Origin: JBDSLU01 sp963844435
GTDB lineage: Bacteria; Acidobacteriota; Vicinamibacteria; Vicinamibacterales; Vicinamibacteraceae
DNA length: 64,000 bases
Assembly (NCBI GenBank): GCA_963844435.1
Contig: CAWJOG010000023.1
Location: 124,001-188,000, forward strand
Direction of reading: 5' to 3'
Part shown: piece by piece, positions 28,727 to 39,725 of the stretch
Numbering within the stretch: position 1 is the first letter of the stretch
How the letters are laid out: each line of letters begins with the position of its first letter
Translations under genes and position numbers: made by a program
The notes under the pieces: model-generated
Told to the model about the DNA's origin: nothing
Databases searched by the model: none
The model's input: the letters and a program-made list of their open reading frames with translations, nothing else

Positions 28727-30040
28727 ATGGTTCAGGCCGACGTCGCGTGGATGATTGTGGCCACTGCGCTGGTATTGCTGATGACGCCCGCGCTGGCGTT
28801 CTTCTATGGCGGCCTCGTCCGCTCGAAGAACGCGCTCAACACGATGATGATGAGCTTCGTGTCGCTGGGCGTGCTGGGCGTGACGTGGGCCGTGATCGGG
28901 TACTCGCTGGCCTTCGGGACAGGCAATGCCTGGCTCGGGGACCTGTCGTTTCTCGTCCTCAAGGACGTCGGCTTGGGTGAGGCCTCTGGCGGCACCATCC
29001 CGCACATCCTCTTCATGGCCTTCCAGGCGACGTTCGCCATCGTCACGGCGGCCCTCATCTCAGGGGCCATCGTCGAGCGGATGCGCTTCGGCCCCTACCT
29101 CCTGTTCCTCGTGCTCTGGTCGGTGTTCGTCTACAGCCCGGTGTGCCACTGGGTGTGGGCGCCGTCCGGCTGGCTGTTCAAGTTGGGCGCGCTCGACTAC
29201 GCCGGCGGCACGGTCGTCCACGTGAACGCGGCGGTCTCGGCGTTCGTCGCCGCGGTCGTCCTCGGCTCGCGCAAGGACTATGCCCGACAGGCCATCCTCC
29301 CGCACAACGTGCCGTTCGTCCTCCTCGGCGCCGGGCTCCTGTGGTTCGGGTGGTTCGGCTTCAACGCCGGGAGCGCGATCGCGGCCGGCAGCGCCAACGG
29401 CATGTTCAAGAGCGCGTCGCTCGCGTTCGTGACGACGATGCTGGCGCCGTCGGCGACGCTGACGGTGTGGTCGATTCTCGACATGGCGCGCGGCGGCAAG
29501 GTGACGGCGGTGGGCGCGGCGACGGCCATCGTGGTCGGCCTCGTGGCCATCACCCCGGCGGCGGGCCACGTCAGCCCGACCAGCGCGCTGCTCCTCGGCG
29601 GCATCGCGGCGTTCCCCAGCTACTTCGCCATCCTCTACCGCGCCAAGACGAAGCTCGATGACTCGCTCGACGTGGTCGCCGCGCACGGCGTCGGCGGCAC
29701 GGTCGGCGCGCTGCTGACCGGCGTCTTCTCGCAGAAGGACTGGAGCGGCCTGGTCGACGGTCTGCTCTTCGGCAACCCCGATCAGATGCGCATCCAGGTG
29801 ATCGGCGTCGGCGCCGTCATCGTCTACGCTGCGCTGATGACGTTCGCCATCCTCAAGGTGATGGGCGCCTTGATGCCCCTGCGGGCCGACGTGGGCGACG
29901 AGGGCCTGGGCATGGACGTGACGCAGCACGGCGAGGAGGCCTACACGAGCGGTGAGGGCGCGATCCTTGTGCTGCCCGACGTCGAAGCGCTGTCTGGCGC
30001 CCTGCAGGCGCGCCTGGCGAACGAAGGAGGCAAGGCGTGA
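28727..30040 (+). CDS. amtB: ammonium transporter AmtB
   Basis: 437-residue ammonium channel with an intact frame. It begins MVQADVAWMIVATALVLLMT without a cleavable signal. The pore His pair is in DYAGGTVVHVNAAVSA and LDVVAAHGVGGTVGALL. Typical segments are ALAFFYGGLVRSKNALNTMM, FGWFGFNAGSAI and the cytoplasmic tail DEGLGMDVTQHGEEAY that meets GlnK. AGGAGGAG precedes the ATG. The stop overlaps the glnK start by four bases, the classic amtB-glnK arrangement. Confidence 0.95.
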   Translation: MVQADVAWMIVATALVLLMTPALAFFYGGLVRSKNALNTMMMSFVSLGVLGVTWAVIGYSLAFGTGNAWLGDLSFLVLKDVGLGEASGGTIPHILFMAFQATFAIVTAALISGAIVERMRFGPYLLFLVLWSVFVYSPVCHWVWAPSGWLFKLGALDYAGGTVVHVNAAVSAFVAAVVLGSRKDYARQAILPHNVPFVLLGAGLLWFGWFGFNAGSAIAAGSANGMFKSASLAFVTTMLAPSATLTVWSILDMARGGKVTAVGAATAIVVGLVAITPAAGHVSPTSALLLGGIAAFPSYFAILYRAKTKLDDSLDVVAAHGVGGTVGALLTGVFSQKDWSGLVDGLLFGNPDQMRIQVIGVGAVIVYAALMTFAILKVMGALMPLRADVGDEGLGMDVTQHGEEAYTSGEGAILVLPDVEALSGALQARLANEGGKA

Positions 30041-30405
30041 AGCTCGTAGTCGCAGTCGTTCGCCACGAAAAGGTCAACGACGTCCTGGTCGAACTGTTCA
30101 AGGCCGACGTCCAGGGTCTGAGCATCAGCGAGATCCGAGGGCACGGCGGCGAGATCGAACAGGTCGAGACGTATCGCGGCACCACGGTGAAGATGGCGCT
30201 GTCCGAAAAGGTCCGCCTGGAGATTGCCGTCTCCGATCACTTCGTCCAGCGGACCGTGCAGGCCCTCCTCCGAGGCGCCAGCACGGGGACCGTCGGTGAC
30301 GGCAAGATCTTCGTGCTGCCGGTCGAGAAGATCTACCGCATCCGCACGGGTGAGGAAGATGAAGCGGCAGTGACGCCGGTCACGGTCGCTAAAGCCAGGA
30401 AGTAG
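30037..30405 (+). CDS. glnK: PII-family protein GlnK lacking the uridylylated tyrosine
   Basis: 122 residues, coupled to amtB by a four-base overlap, and expected to plug the channel when nitrogen is ample. The T-loop is RGHGGEIEQVETYRGTTVKM: Tyr 46 is kept but the position of Tyr 51 is Val, so GlnD should not modify it at the usual site. The ATP-binding C-terminal signature STGTVGDGKIFVLPVE and IRTGEEDE are intact. A short tail (VTPVTVAKARK) extends past the usual end. Contrast the PII at 22309, which keeps Tyr 51. Confidence 0.93.
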   Translation: MKLVVAVVRHEKVNDVLVELFKADVQGLSISEIRGHGGEIEQVETYRGTTVKMALSEKVRLEIAVSDHFVQRTVQALLRGASTGTVGDGKIFVLPVEKIYRIRTGEEDEAAVTPVTVAKARK

Positions 30406-30423
30406 CGTTCCCCTTCGGGATCG

Positions 30424-30470
30424 ACGAAACGCCCGGTGTGCCCTCAGGGCCCGCCGGGCGTCTTCGTTTT
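30424..30470 (+). terminator. terminator after amtB-glnK
   Basis: ACGCCCGG (30429-30436) pairs with CCGGGCGT (30454-30461), extended outward by GACGAA with TTCG, and is followed by CTTCGTTTT. The inner loop also holds a small GCCCTCAGGGC hairpin. It is 20 bases after the glnK stop and may also serve the convergent ilv operon. Confidence 0.75.
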
Positions 30471-30581
30471 CTGCAGAAACAGCGATGCCGGTTACGCGGG
30501 GAGAGGAACTCCTCGGACGTGCGCACACGCCCGAGGAACTGGAAGCGACCGGCGCCCTGGCGGCGCCGGCACGCTGACGCG

Positions 30582-31647
30582 TCAGCCCTTGGCGCCGGCC
30601 GGCTGCGCCCCGGAAGGCGCTGCCGTGACGAGGTCTTCCGGCTTGTGCGTGACCGGGTTGAGGAACGGCATCATCGCGCGCAGCCTGGCGCCGACGTCCT
30701 CGAGAAGCTGGGTCTGCTCGGCCTTGCGCCGCGCGTTGAACGTCGGCCGGCCATCCTCGTTCTCCTTGATCCACGCCTTGGCGAAGCTGCCGTCCTGGAT
30801 CTCCGCGAGGAGCTTCTTCATCTCCTTGCGCGTCTCCTGGTTCACGACCCGGACGCCGGCGACGTAGTCGCCGTGCTCGGCGGTGTCGCTGACCGAGTAG
30901 CGCATGTAGTTGAGGCCGCCGCGATACATCAGGTCGACGATCAGCTTCAGCTCGTGCAGGCACTCGAAGTAGGCGATTTCGGGCTGGTAGCCGGCTTCGA
31001 CGAGCGTCTCGAAGCCCGCCTTCACGAGCTCCGCCGCGCCGCCGCAGAGGACGGCCTGCTCACCGAAGAGATCGGTCTCGGTTTCCTCCGTGAACGTCGT
31101 CTCGAGCACGCCCGCGCGGGTCACGCCGATCGCCTTGCCGTACGACAGCGCCAGCGCCTTCGCGTTGCCGCTCGCGTCCTGGTGAATCGCGACCAGGGCG
31201 GGCACGCCGCCGCCTTCCTGGAAGACCTCGCGGACGCGATGGCCCGGCGCCTTCGGGGCAATCATCGAGACGTCCACCGTCTTGCGGCGGCTGGATGGTG
31301 CCGAAGCGGATGTTGAAGCCGTGCGCGAACATCAGCGTCTTGCCGGGGCCGAGGTGCGGCTCGATGTCGTTCTTGAAGATCGACGCCTGCGCCGTGTCGG
31401 GCGCCAGGATCATGATCACGTCGGCCCACTGGGCGGCTTCGGCGACCGGCACCGCGGCGAGGCCGGCGGCCTCCGCCTTGGCCTTGGCCGGGCTCCCGGC
31501 GCGGACGCCGACCTTCACCGTGACGCCGCTGTCCTTCAAGCTCAGTGCGTGCGCGTGCCCTTGCGAGCCGTAGCCGATGATCGCGACCTTCTTGCCCCGG
31601 ATGAGCGCGAGGTCGGCGTCCTTGTCGTAGTAGATGTGAGCTGCCAT
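30582..31647 (-). CDS. ilvC: ketol-acid reductoisomerase (class I), one frame break
   Basis: Second enzyme of valine/isoleucine synthesis, converting acetolactate to dihydroxy-isovalerate with NADPH and Mg. The N-terminal Rossmann motif is VAIIGYGSQGHAHALSLKDS. After FAHGFNIRFGTIQPP the frame changes near 31280 and continues as VDVSMIAPKAPGHRVREVF. The knotted C-terminal domain has ETDLFGEQAVLCGG and FECLHELKLIVDLMY. The full length of about 354 residues is that of class I enzymes, with a short Ala/Pro-rich end. It is the last gene of the operon. Confidence 0.93.
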
Positions 31648-31668
31648 GTCTCTGTTCGTCCTGCGTCC

Positions 31669-32219
31669 TTACACTGAGTAGGAAACCGCGGCGTCTTCCG
31701 TGGTCTCGACGTCCTCGAAGTCCCGGTGCATCTCGGGCTGCTGGATGGCGCCGCGGGCCATCGTGACGCGGCCGGTCCGCGCCAGTTCCAGCACGCCGTA
31801 CGGCTGCAGCACTTCGACCATGCTGTCGACCTTCTCCTCGGCGCCCGTCACCTCGACAATCAGCGAATCGGGCGCGACGTCGACGATGCGCGCGCGGTAG
31901 GCCTCGGCGAGCTGCATGATCTCGACCCGCGTCTCGCGCGTCGCCGTGACCTTGACCAGCGCCAGGTCGCGCGTCACCGACGGGCGCTTGGAGACGTCGT
32001 CGACGCGCAGCACGTCGATCAGCTTGTAGAGGTTCGACTCGACGCGACGGGCGCCGAAGTCGTCCGTCGACACGACGATCGTCATGCGCGACACGCCGTC
32101 GGTCTCGGCGTGGCCGACGGTCAGCGACTCGATGTTGAAGCCGCGCCGGCGAATCAGCGACGAGACGCGCGTCAGCACGCCCGGCTTGTTCTCGACGTGG
32201 ACCACGAAGGTATGGAGGT

Positions 32220-32223
<4 letters not shown>
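31669..32223 (-). CDS. ilvN: acetolactate synthase small (regulatory) subunit
   Basis: 184 residues with an N-terminal ACT domain (MNLHTFVVHVENKPGVLTRV, then RRGFNIESLTVG) that binds valine, and a C-terminal domain as in IlvH-type subunits. GGAGGTTC precedes the ATG. The start overlaps the ilvB stop by four bases, so the two subunits are coupled. The length is slightly above the 160-165 of many bacteria because of an acidic tail (FEDVETTEDAAVSYSV). Confidence 0.93.
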
Positions 32224-33944
<1,721 letters not shown>

Positions 33945-33959
33945 AAGTCGTTCCTTGTC

Positions 33960-35634
33960 CTAACCCGTGATCGCGCCGGTGGCCGCCGACGAGACGAGCT
34001 TGGCGTACTTGGCGAGCACGCCGGTTTCATAGCGCGGCTTCGGCGCCGTCCAGGTCGAGAGACGCGTCTTGATCTCCGCGTCGCCGACCTCGAGGCGCAG
34101 CTCGCGCGTGTCGAAGTCAAACGTGATGGTGTCGCCCTCGCGCACCGCCGCGATCGGGCCGCCGCGCGCCGCTTCGGGCGCCACGTGGCCGGCCATCAGG
34201 CCGCGGGTCGCGCCGGAGAAGCGGCCGTCCGTGAGCAGCGCGACCGATTCGCCGAGGCCCGCGCCCTGGATCGCGCCGGTGACCGCCAGCATCTCGCGCA
34301 TCCCGGGACCGCCGCTCGGGCCCTCGTAGCGGATGACGACCACGTCGCCCGCCTTGATCTGGCCGGCCTTCAGCGCCGCGAAGGTCGCTTCCTCGCTGTC
34401 GAACACGCGGGCCGGGCCCGTGTGGTTGTGCGCCGCGTAGCCGGCGATCTTCACGACACAGCCGTCCGGGGCGAGGTTGCCGCGCAGGATGACCAGGCCG
34501 CCGGTCTTCTTGATCGGGATCCGCCGCCGTCCTCACGACCTGCTGGCCGGCCGTTTCCCTGGCCGCCGCGGCTTCCTCGCCGATCGTCTTGCCGGTTACC
34601 GTCATCGCGCCGCCGTGCAGCAGCCTGGCTTCGGCCAGGCGCTTGCCGACGAGCGGCACGCCGCCCGCCTTGTGCAGGTCGGTCGCGACGTACTTGCCGC
34701 CCGGCTTCAGGTCGACGATCAGCGGCGTGCGATCCGAAATCGGGTTGAAGTCGTCGATGGTGAGCGGCACGCCGGCTTCGTTGGCCAGCGCGAGCAGGTG
34801 CAGCACCGCGTTGGTCGAGCCGCCGCTGGCGACGACGCCGGCGATCGCGTTCTCGAACGCCTCGCGGGTGAGGATGTCGCGCGGCCGGACGCCGCGCTTC
34901 AGCAGATCCATCGCCAGCGCGCCGACGCTCTTGGCGACGGCGTCCTTGGTCTCGAGCACCGCCGGGACGCTGGCGCTGCCGAACGGTGCGACGCCGAGGA
35001 ACTCGCAGGCCATCGCCATGGTGTTGGCGGTGAACTGGCCGCCGCAGGCGCCGGCGCCGGGGCAGGCGTGATCTTCGAGGTCGCGCAGCCGCGCGTCGCT
35101 CATCTTGCCGGCCGCGTGCGCGCCGACCGCTTCGAACACGTCCTGGATCGTGACGTCGTGGCCCTCGAACGTGCCCGGCGCGATCGACCCGCCGTACAGC
35201 ACCACGCCCGGCAGGTTCATCCGCGCCAGCGCCATCAGCGTGCCCGGGATCGTCTTGTCGCAGCCGCAGAGCATGACCACCGCGTCAAGGTGATGGCCGC
35301 GCACCACCAGCTCGATCGAGTCGGCGATGACCTCGCGGCTGATGAGCGACGTGCGCATGCCCTCGGCGCCCATCGTGATGCCGTCCGACACCGCGACGGT
35401 GTTGAACTCCATCGGCGTGCCGCCGGCCTCGCGCACGCCTTCCTTCACCTTGGCGGCGAGGCGCCGGAGGTGGAAGTTGCACGGCCCGATCTCGGTCCAC
35501 GTGTTGGCGATGCCGACCAGCGGCTTGTGCAGGTCGGCGTCGGAGAAGCCGACCGCCTTCAGCATGGCGCGCGCCGGGGCGCGGCTGGGCCCTTCGGTCA
35601 GGGCATGGCTCTTGTGCTTGGGATCCAGGGTCAC
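33960..35634 (-). CDS. ilvD: dihydroxy-acid dehydratase, one frame break
   Basis: Iron-sulphur enzyme that dehydrates dihydroxy acids in valine and isoleucine synthesis. It starts at GTG 35634, preceded by GGAGG and overlapping the pheA stop (GTGA). Cluster and Mg ligands are in VVMLCGCDKTIPGTLMALAR and HACPGAGACGGQFTANTMAM. The frame changes near 34500-34540, within a conserved stretch, and resumes before KIAGYAAHNHTGPARVFDSE; the end EGPSGGPGMREML and LTDGRFSGATRG is intact. About 558 codons fits the family. Confidence 0.94.
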
Positions 35635-36509
35635 GAAACGCCTCCGGCCACGCGCGCGTCCTGGGCGACGGCCGTGTCCGCGGAACGGGCCACGCCGGGG
35701 TAGGAGCCGAGCGACTTCAGCGACGGCGCGAACTCGGCGAGGTGCGAGAGCGCGCGGCCGCAGCGGAGCTCGTGCTGCCCGACGGCGAGGTCCAGGTGGA
35801 ACAGGTATTCCCAGGGGCGGCCGGTCGGCCGCGATTCGATCTTGGTGACGTCGATCTCGCGCAGCGCGAAGACGCTGAGCGCCTTGAACAGGGCGCCGGG
35901 CGTGTTGGGCAGCGTGAAGACGATGGTGGTCTTGTTGACCGGGCGGCTGCCGATGAACTCGTCCACCGCGCCGGCGCGGGTCACGATCAGGAAGCGCGTC
36001 GTGTTGTCCTCGTAATCCTGGATGCCGGCCCGGAGCGTCTCGAGGCCGAAGACCGCGGCCGCCCGCTCGGAGGCGATGGCCCCGACCCCGGCCATGTGTT
36101 GCTCGCGGATCATCTTGGCGCTGCCCGCCGTGTCGTAGGACGCCACGATGTCGACGCCCTTGAGCGAGCGGAGGAAGCGGTCGCACTGCGCCAGCGCCTG
36201 CGGGTGCGAGTAGACCTGCTTCAGGTCCTCGAACCGGGTGCCCGGGAGGGCGAGGAGGAGGTGCCGGACCGGCAGCTCGATCTCGCCGACGATCTTCAGC
36301 TCGTTCTGGACCAGGAGGTCGTAGTTGCGGTGGATGGTGCCGCCGATCGAGTTCTCGATCGGGAGGACCCCGCAGCCCGCCCGGCCGGTCTCGACCGCGG
36401 CGAAGACGTCCTCGAAGGCCGGACAGGGCAGGAAGGTGGCGGTCGGGTCGAATTTCGCCCCCGCGGCCTCGCTGTACGCGCCCGTCTCGCCCTGGAAGGC
36501 GATCAGCAT
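35631..36509 (-). CDS. pheA: prephenate dehydratase
   Basis: Monofunctional enzyme of 292 residues that converts prephenate to phenylpyruvate. It begins MLIAFQGETGAYSEAA. The catalytic domain has GCGVLPIENSIGGTI and the TRF motif in YEDNTTRFLIVTR. The C-terminal ACT domain contains VFTLPNTPGALFKALSVFAL and the Phe-binding-type TKIESRPTGRPWEYLF. No chorismate mutase domain is fused. It is the first gene of a five-gene operon whose other members make branched-chain amino acids. A CATAAT hexamer lies five bases before its ATG. Confidence 0.95.
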   Translation of the reverse strand: MLIAFQGETGAYSEAAGAKFDPTATFLPCPAFEDVFAAVETGRAGCGVLPIENSIGGTIHRNYDLLVQNELKIVGEIELPVRHLLLALPGTRFEDLKQVYSHPQALAQCDRFLRSLKGVDIVASYDTAGSAKMIREQHMAGVGAIASERAAAVFGLETLRAGIQDYEDNTTRFLIVTRAGAVDEFIGSRPVNKTTIVFTLPNTPGALFKALSVFALREIDVTKIESRPTGRPWEYLFHLDLAVGQHELRCGRALSHLAEFAPSLKSLGSYPGVARSADTAVAQDARVAGGVS

Positions 36510-36514
36510 GGAAG

Positions 36515-36520
36515 ATTATG
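36515..36520 (-). promoter_or_regulatory. -10 box of the pheA-ilv operon
   Basis: CATAAT on the minus strand with five bases to the pheA ATG. TTGGAC about 19 bases further up is a possible -35. Transcription should begin at or near the A of the ATG, leaving no room for a leader-peptide attenuator. Confidence 0.5.
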
Positions 36521-36595
36521 GTCGGGGCGCACTTCAGAAGTCCAATTTATAATCGTGACCTTTACATAACCGCAGGCCGGTGCGGCTGAGGTCCG

Positions 36596-36601
36596 TATAA
36601 T
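36596..36601 (+). promoter_or_regulatory. -10 box of the gamma carbonic anhydrase gene
   Basis: A perfect TATAAT with eight bases to the ATG at 36610 and no Shine-Dalgarno. A second TATAAT (36548-36553) lies upstream in the same 100-base divergent region. Leaderless transcription is likely. Confidence 0.55.
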
Positions 36602-36609
36602 CGCCAGAA

Positions 36610-37113
36610 ATGCTGCGCACTTTTCGCGGGATCCTGCCCACCGTCGACCCGACGGCCTACGTCGACCAGAGTTCCCAGGTCATCGGCGACGTCCACATCG
36701 GCCCGGAGAGCTCGGTCTGGATGAACGTGGTCATCCGGGGCGACGTGAATGCCATCCGTATCGGCGCCAGGACGAACGTCCAGGATGGCGCCGTCGTCCA
36801 CGTCCAGACTGGCACCCACCCGACCACCATCGGCGACGAGGTGACCATCGGCCACGGAGCGATTGTCCATGGCTGCACCATCGAGGACCGCTGCCTCATC
36901 GGGATGGGCGCGATCCTGCTGAACGGCGTCAGGGTGGGGGCGGAGTCGATCGTCGCGGCGGGGAGCCTGCTGCCCGAGGGCTTCGAGGTGCCGCCGCGGT
37001 CGCTGGTGATGGGGAGCCCGGCCCACGTCCGGCGCCAGTTGACGGATGCGGACGTCGACTCGATTCGCGGCTACGCCGGGAACTACGTTCGATACCGGCT
37101 CGACTACGCCTGA
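36610..37113 (+). CDS. gamma-class carbonic anhydrase-like hexapeptide protein
   Basis: 167-residue left-handed beta-helix protein. Zinc-site His residues lie in HVQTGTHPTTIGDEVTIGHG and IVHGC, the pattern of YrdA/PaaY and gamma carbonic anhydrases, and the N-terminal VIGDVHIGPESSVWMNVVIR with RGDVNAIRIG is typical. Many members show weak or no carbonic anhydrase activity, so the reaction is a family-based guess. It is divergent from pheA and overlaps the glpD 3' end by ten bases. Confidence 0.88.
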   Translation: MLRTFRGILPTVDPTAYVDQSSQVIGDVHIGPESSVWMNVVIRGDVNAIRIGARTNVQDGAVVHVQTGTHPTTIGDEVTIGHGAIVHGCTIEDRCLIGMGAILLNGVRVGAESIVAAGSLLPEGFEVPPRSLVMGSPAHVRRQLTDADVDSIRGYAGNYVRYRLDYA

Positions 37114-38567
37114 AGCCGAGCCGACGCCAGCGCCGCATCGATGCTTCTCAGAGCCGACTCGCCGCGGTCGCCCTCGAAACCCAGGTAGCTGCGGCGCAGC
37201 AGGAAATCGTCGGCCCGCTCGCACCACTCGTGACTCGCGCTGAACACGACTTCGGCCGCGATGTCCGGGTACCCCGGCGCGAGCTGGCGGGCGAGTGCAG
37301 GGTCCGCATCAGCGAGCGCCTGGACCCGAGGCGCTCGCGATCCGTAGATCGCGTCCAGGTGCGGCACGCCTGACCGCTCCGGACCGCCGCCCGGCAGCGG
37401 CCTCGTGGCCGTCGTCGAGCGCGCGGACACCTGGAGCTCGCGGCAGACGCGGTCGACGACCTCCTCGGCGATGGCGCGGTATCCCGTCAGCTTGCCGCCG
37501 AGCACCGAGACGAGGCCGGACGTCTCGGTCGTGATGCGATGCATGCGGCTGACCCCGGACGGCGAGCCGTCGGAGCGCACGAGGGCGCGGACGCCGGCCG
37601 TCGTCCAGTGCCGCCTGGCGGTGCGCAGCGGCGGGAGCTGCGGCGCGAGCGACTCGATCAGGTAGCGCACGTCCTCGTCGGTCGCGGACACGGTCGCCGG
37701 ATCGTCGTCGAAGTCGGTGTCGGTGGTGCCGATCCACGTATGGCCCATCCAGGGGATCGCGAACACGGCGCGGCCGTCGACCGCGGACTCCAGGAAGATC
37801 GCGTGGTTGGTGAACGACTCGCACGCGATATGGACGCCCTTGGTGGTGCGGAGGCGCGGCGCCGGCGTCGGTTCGAGGCGCGCCGCGACGCGATCGAACC
37901 ACGGGCCGCTGGCGTTCACGATGATGCGGCCGCGCAACTCGCTCTCATGGCCGGTCAAGACTCTCATCGCCCGGACGCCGGCCAGCCGCCCGTCTTCGTG
38001 AATCGCGCCGACGACCTCGGTGTAGTTCTGGACGAGCGCGCCGTGTTCCGACGCGTCGATGGCGTTCTCGAGCGTCAGGCGTTCCGGCGAGGCGCACTGG
38101 CAGTCGTAGAACAGCGCGGCGCCGTGGAACCGCGAGCTGTCGAGCGAAGGCTCGACGCGGCGCAGTTCGTCGGGGCCGAGGATGCGGTGCGACGGCAGCG
38201 TCTTGTCGTAGCTGAGCGCGTCGTAGAGGTGCATCCCGATGCGCAGCCGGGTGCGGCCGTAGAAGCCCTTCGGCAGCGGCAGCAGGAAGGGGAGCGGCTT
38301 GACCAGGTGCGGCGCGATCCGAAGCAGCGTCTCACGCTCGCGCAGGTCCATGCGCACGAGGCTGAAGTCGGCGGTGGCGAGGTAGCGCAGGCCGCCGTGG
38401 ATGAGGCGGGTCGAGCCGGCGGTGGTGCCGCTGCCGAAATCGTGCTTCTCGACCAGGGCGACCTTCAGGCCGCGCAGCGCGGCGTCGCGCGCGATGCCGC
38501 AACCGATGATCCCGCCACCGATGATGACGACATCGTAGACGGGGTGGCCGGCCGGCGCGTGCGACAC
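37104..38567 (-). CDS. glpD: FAD-dependent glycerol-3-phosphate dehydrogenase
   Basis: Membrane-associated enzyme that oxidises glycerol-3-phosphate to dihydroxyacetone phosphate and passes electrons to quinone. A GTG start at 38567 gives 487 residues. The FAD Rossmann motif is DVVIIGGGIIGCGIARDAAL, followed by VEKHDFGSGTTAGSTRLIHG and GLRYLATADFSLVRM. Later LGGKLTGYRAIAEEVVDR matches the family C-terminal region. The GNAT gene stops one base before this start, so the two are probably cotranscribed. The frame is intact. Confidence 0.93.
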   Translation of the reverse strand: MSHAPAGHPVYDVVIIGGGIIGCGIARDAALRGLKVALVEKHDFGSGTTAGSTRLIHGGLRYLATADFSLVRMDLRERETLLRIAPHLVKPLPFLLPLPKGFYGRTRLRIGMHLYDALSYDKTLPSHRILGPDELRRVEPSLDSSRFHGAALFYDCQCASPERLTLENAIDASEHGALVQNYTEVVGAIHEDGRLAGVRAMRVLTGHESELRGRIIVNASGPWFDRVAARLEPTPAPRLRTTKGVHIACESFTNHAIFLESAVDGRAVFAIPWMGHTWIGTTDTDFDDDPATVSATDEDVRYLIESLAPQLPPLRTARRHWTTAGVRALVRSDGSPSGVSRMHRITTETSGLVSVLGGKLTGYRAIAEEVVDRVCRELQVSARSTTATRPLPGGGPERSGVPHLDAIYGSRAPRVQALADADPALARQLAPGYPDIAAEVVFSASHEWCERADDFLLRRSYLGFEGDRGESALRSIDAALASARLQA

Positions 38568-38568
38568 G

Positions 38569-39088
38569 CTACGCGAGCTCCTTGACGTACTCGACGAGCG
38601 GCATCCCGAAGAAGTCGCTGACGCGGCCCGACGGCCGGAAGCCGTGCCTCTCGTAGAAGCGGATCGCGCGCTGCAGCGGCTCGGTCGTATCGAGGCTGAC
38701 GCGGACGCAGCCGCACTCACGCAACGCGCCCTCGGCGGCGGTCAGGAGCTGCTCGGCGACGGCGGTGCCGGCGTGTGCGGGCAGGACCGCCATGCCGCGC
38801 AGGTGGCCCTCCCCCGGCGCGGCGACGTGCCAGGCCACGGTCCCGACGGTCGCACCGTCAGGCGTGATGGCGACGAGCACGGCCATCGACGCGAGGCGGT
38901 CGTGGATCGTCGACGGCGTCAGCACGGTGTCGCGGAACCCCTCGGGTGAGTAGCGGTCGCGGTAGGGCTCGAAGGCGCAGCGCAGGCAGTCGAGGATCGC
39001 ACGCCGCGTCCGAGGCGGTGGCCCTGCGAATCGACAGCGGAGTGCTCGACGCGGCGGTCGCCACATCGGGAGTCTGGCACAAGCGCAC
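38569..39088 (-). CDS. GNAT-family N-acetyltransferase
   Basis: About 170 residues. The acetyl-CoA site is LRGMAVLPAHAGTAVAEQLL, followed by VSLDTTEPLQRAIRFYERHG, a clear GNAT end with a Tyr. The N-terminal strand LSIRRATASDA is in a different frame, so there is a break near 39010 and the start is most likely the GTG at 39088. The acceptor substrate is unknown. It directly precedes glpD. Confidence 0.78.
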
Positions 39089-39091
39089 GTG

Positions 39092-39629
39092 CTAGTGCAG
39101 GTCGGGGGCGCCGTCACCCGTCAGCGTCCGCTGTTCCTTGACCACCTCGACGCCCGGCGGCACGCGCACGGTGACCGAGGCGAAGGCGTAGTGGTGATGG
39201 ATGTAGCGCATCTCGTTCTTCGTCGAGACGACCAGGATCGGGCCGCGCTGCACCGAGACGAAGTCGAGGCCCCACTCGGCGGCTGGCGTCTCGCGCCACT
39301 TCGGGTCGGGGGAGTGATAACCCGCCGCGCCGCCGGTGGGAATCCCGGAGACCTCGATCGCGGAACCACGCGCGCCGGTTTCGACCATCGCCTTGTGCGC
39401 GCCCTCGGCGCGCAGCACGAGCGTCGTGATCCCGGCCGCCGGGAACGACCGGCGCAGGGCGCCTTGGCTGGGCCGGCGCCGCGGTGGCCTCTGGGTACGG
39501 CGGGATTCCGCCGGCAGGCGTCGGCTGCGCCAGCACGAGTGCGGCGATGGCGAGCATGCCGGCGATGCCGATCATGGCCCCGAGCGCGACCAGGCGCGGC
39601 GTCGGCGACCTCGCAGGCGTGTCGGGCAT
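39092..39629 (-). CDS. small exported or membrane-anchored protein, unrecognised
   Basis: The N-terminus MPDTPARSPTPRLVALGAMI followed by GIAGMLAIAALVLAQPTPAG is a single hydrophobic segment near residues 15-35, either an anchor or a signal. A Pro/Ala-rich stretch follows and the frame changes near 39470. The rest, LRAEGAHKAMVETGARGSAI through WGLDFVSVQRGPILVVSTKN and MRYIHHHYAF, looks like a compact beta-rich domain with no family that I recognise. TAGAAT (39652-39657) is 22 bases before the ATG. It is divergent from the large dehydrogenase-like gene. Confidence 0.55.
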
Positions 39630-39725
39630 GGGCGCTCTCGAAAGCTCACGCATTCTAGTCCGTCCTCGCCGCGGTCGTTCGTTTCGCTGTCGCCCAAAGG
39701 GCCAGGCCGTGTAAAGTCCCGCGCC

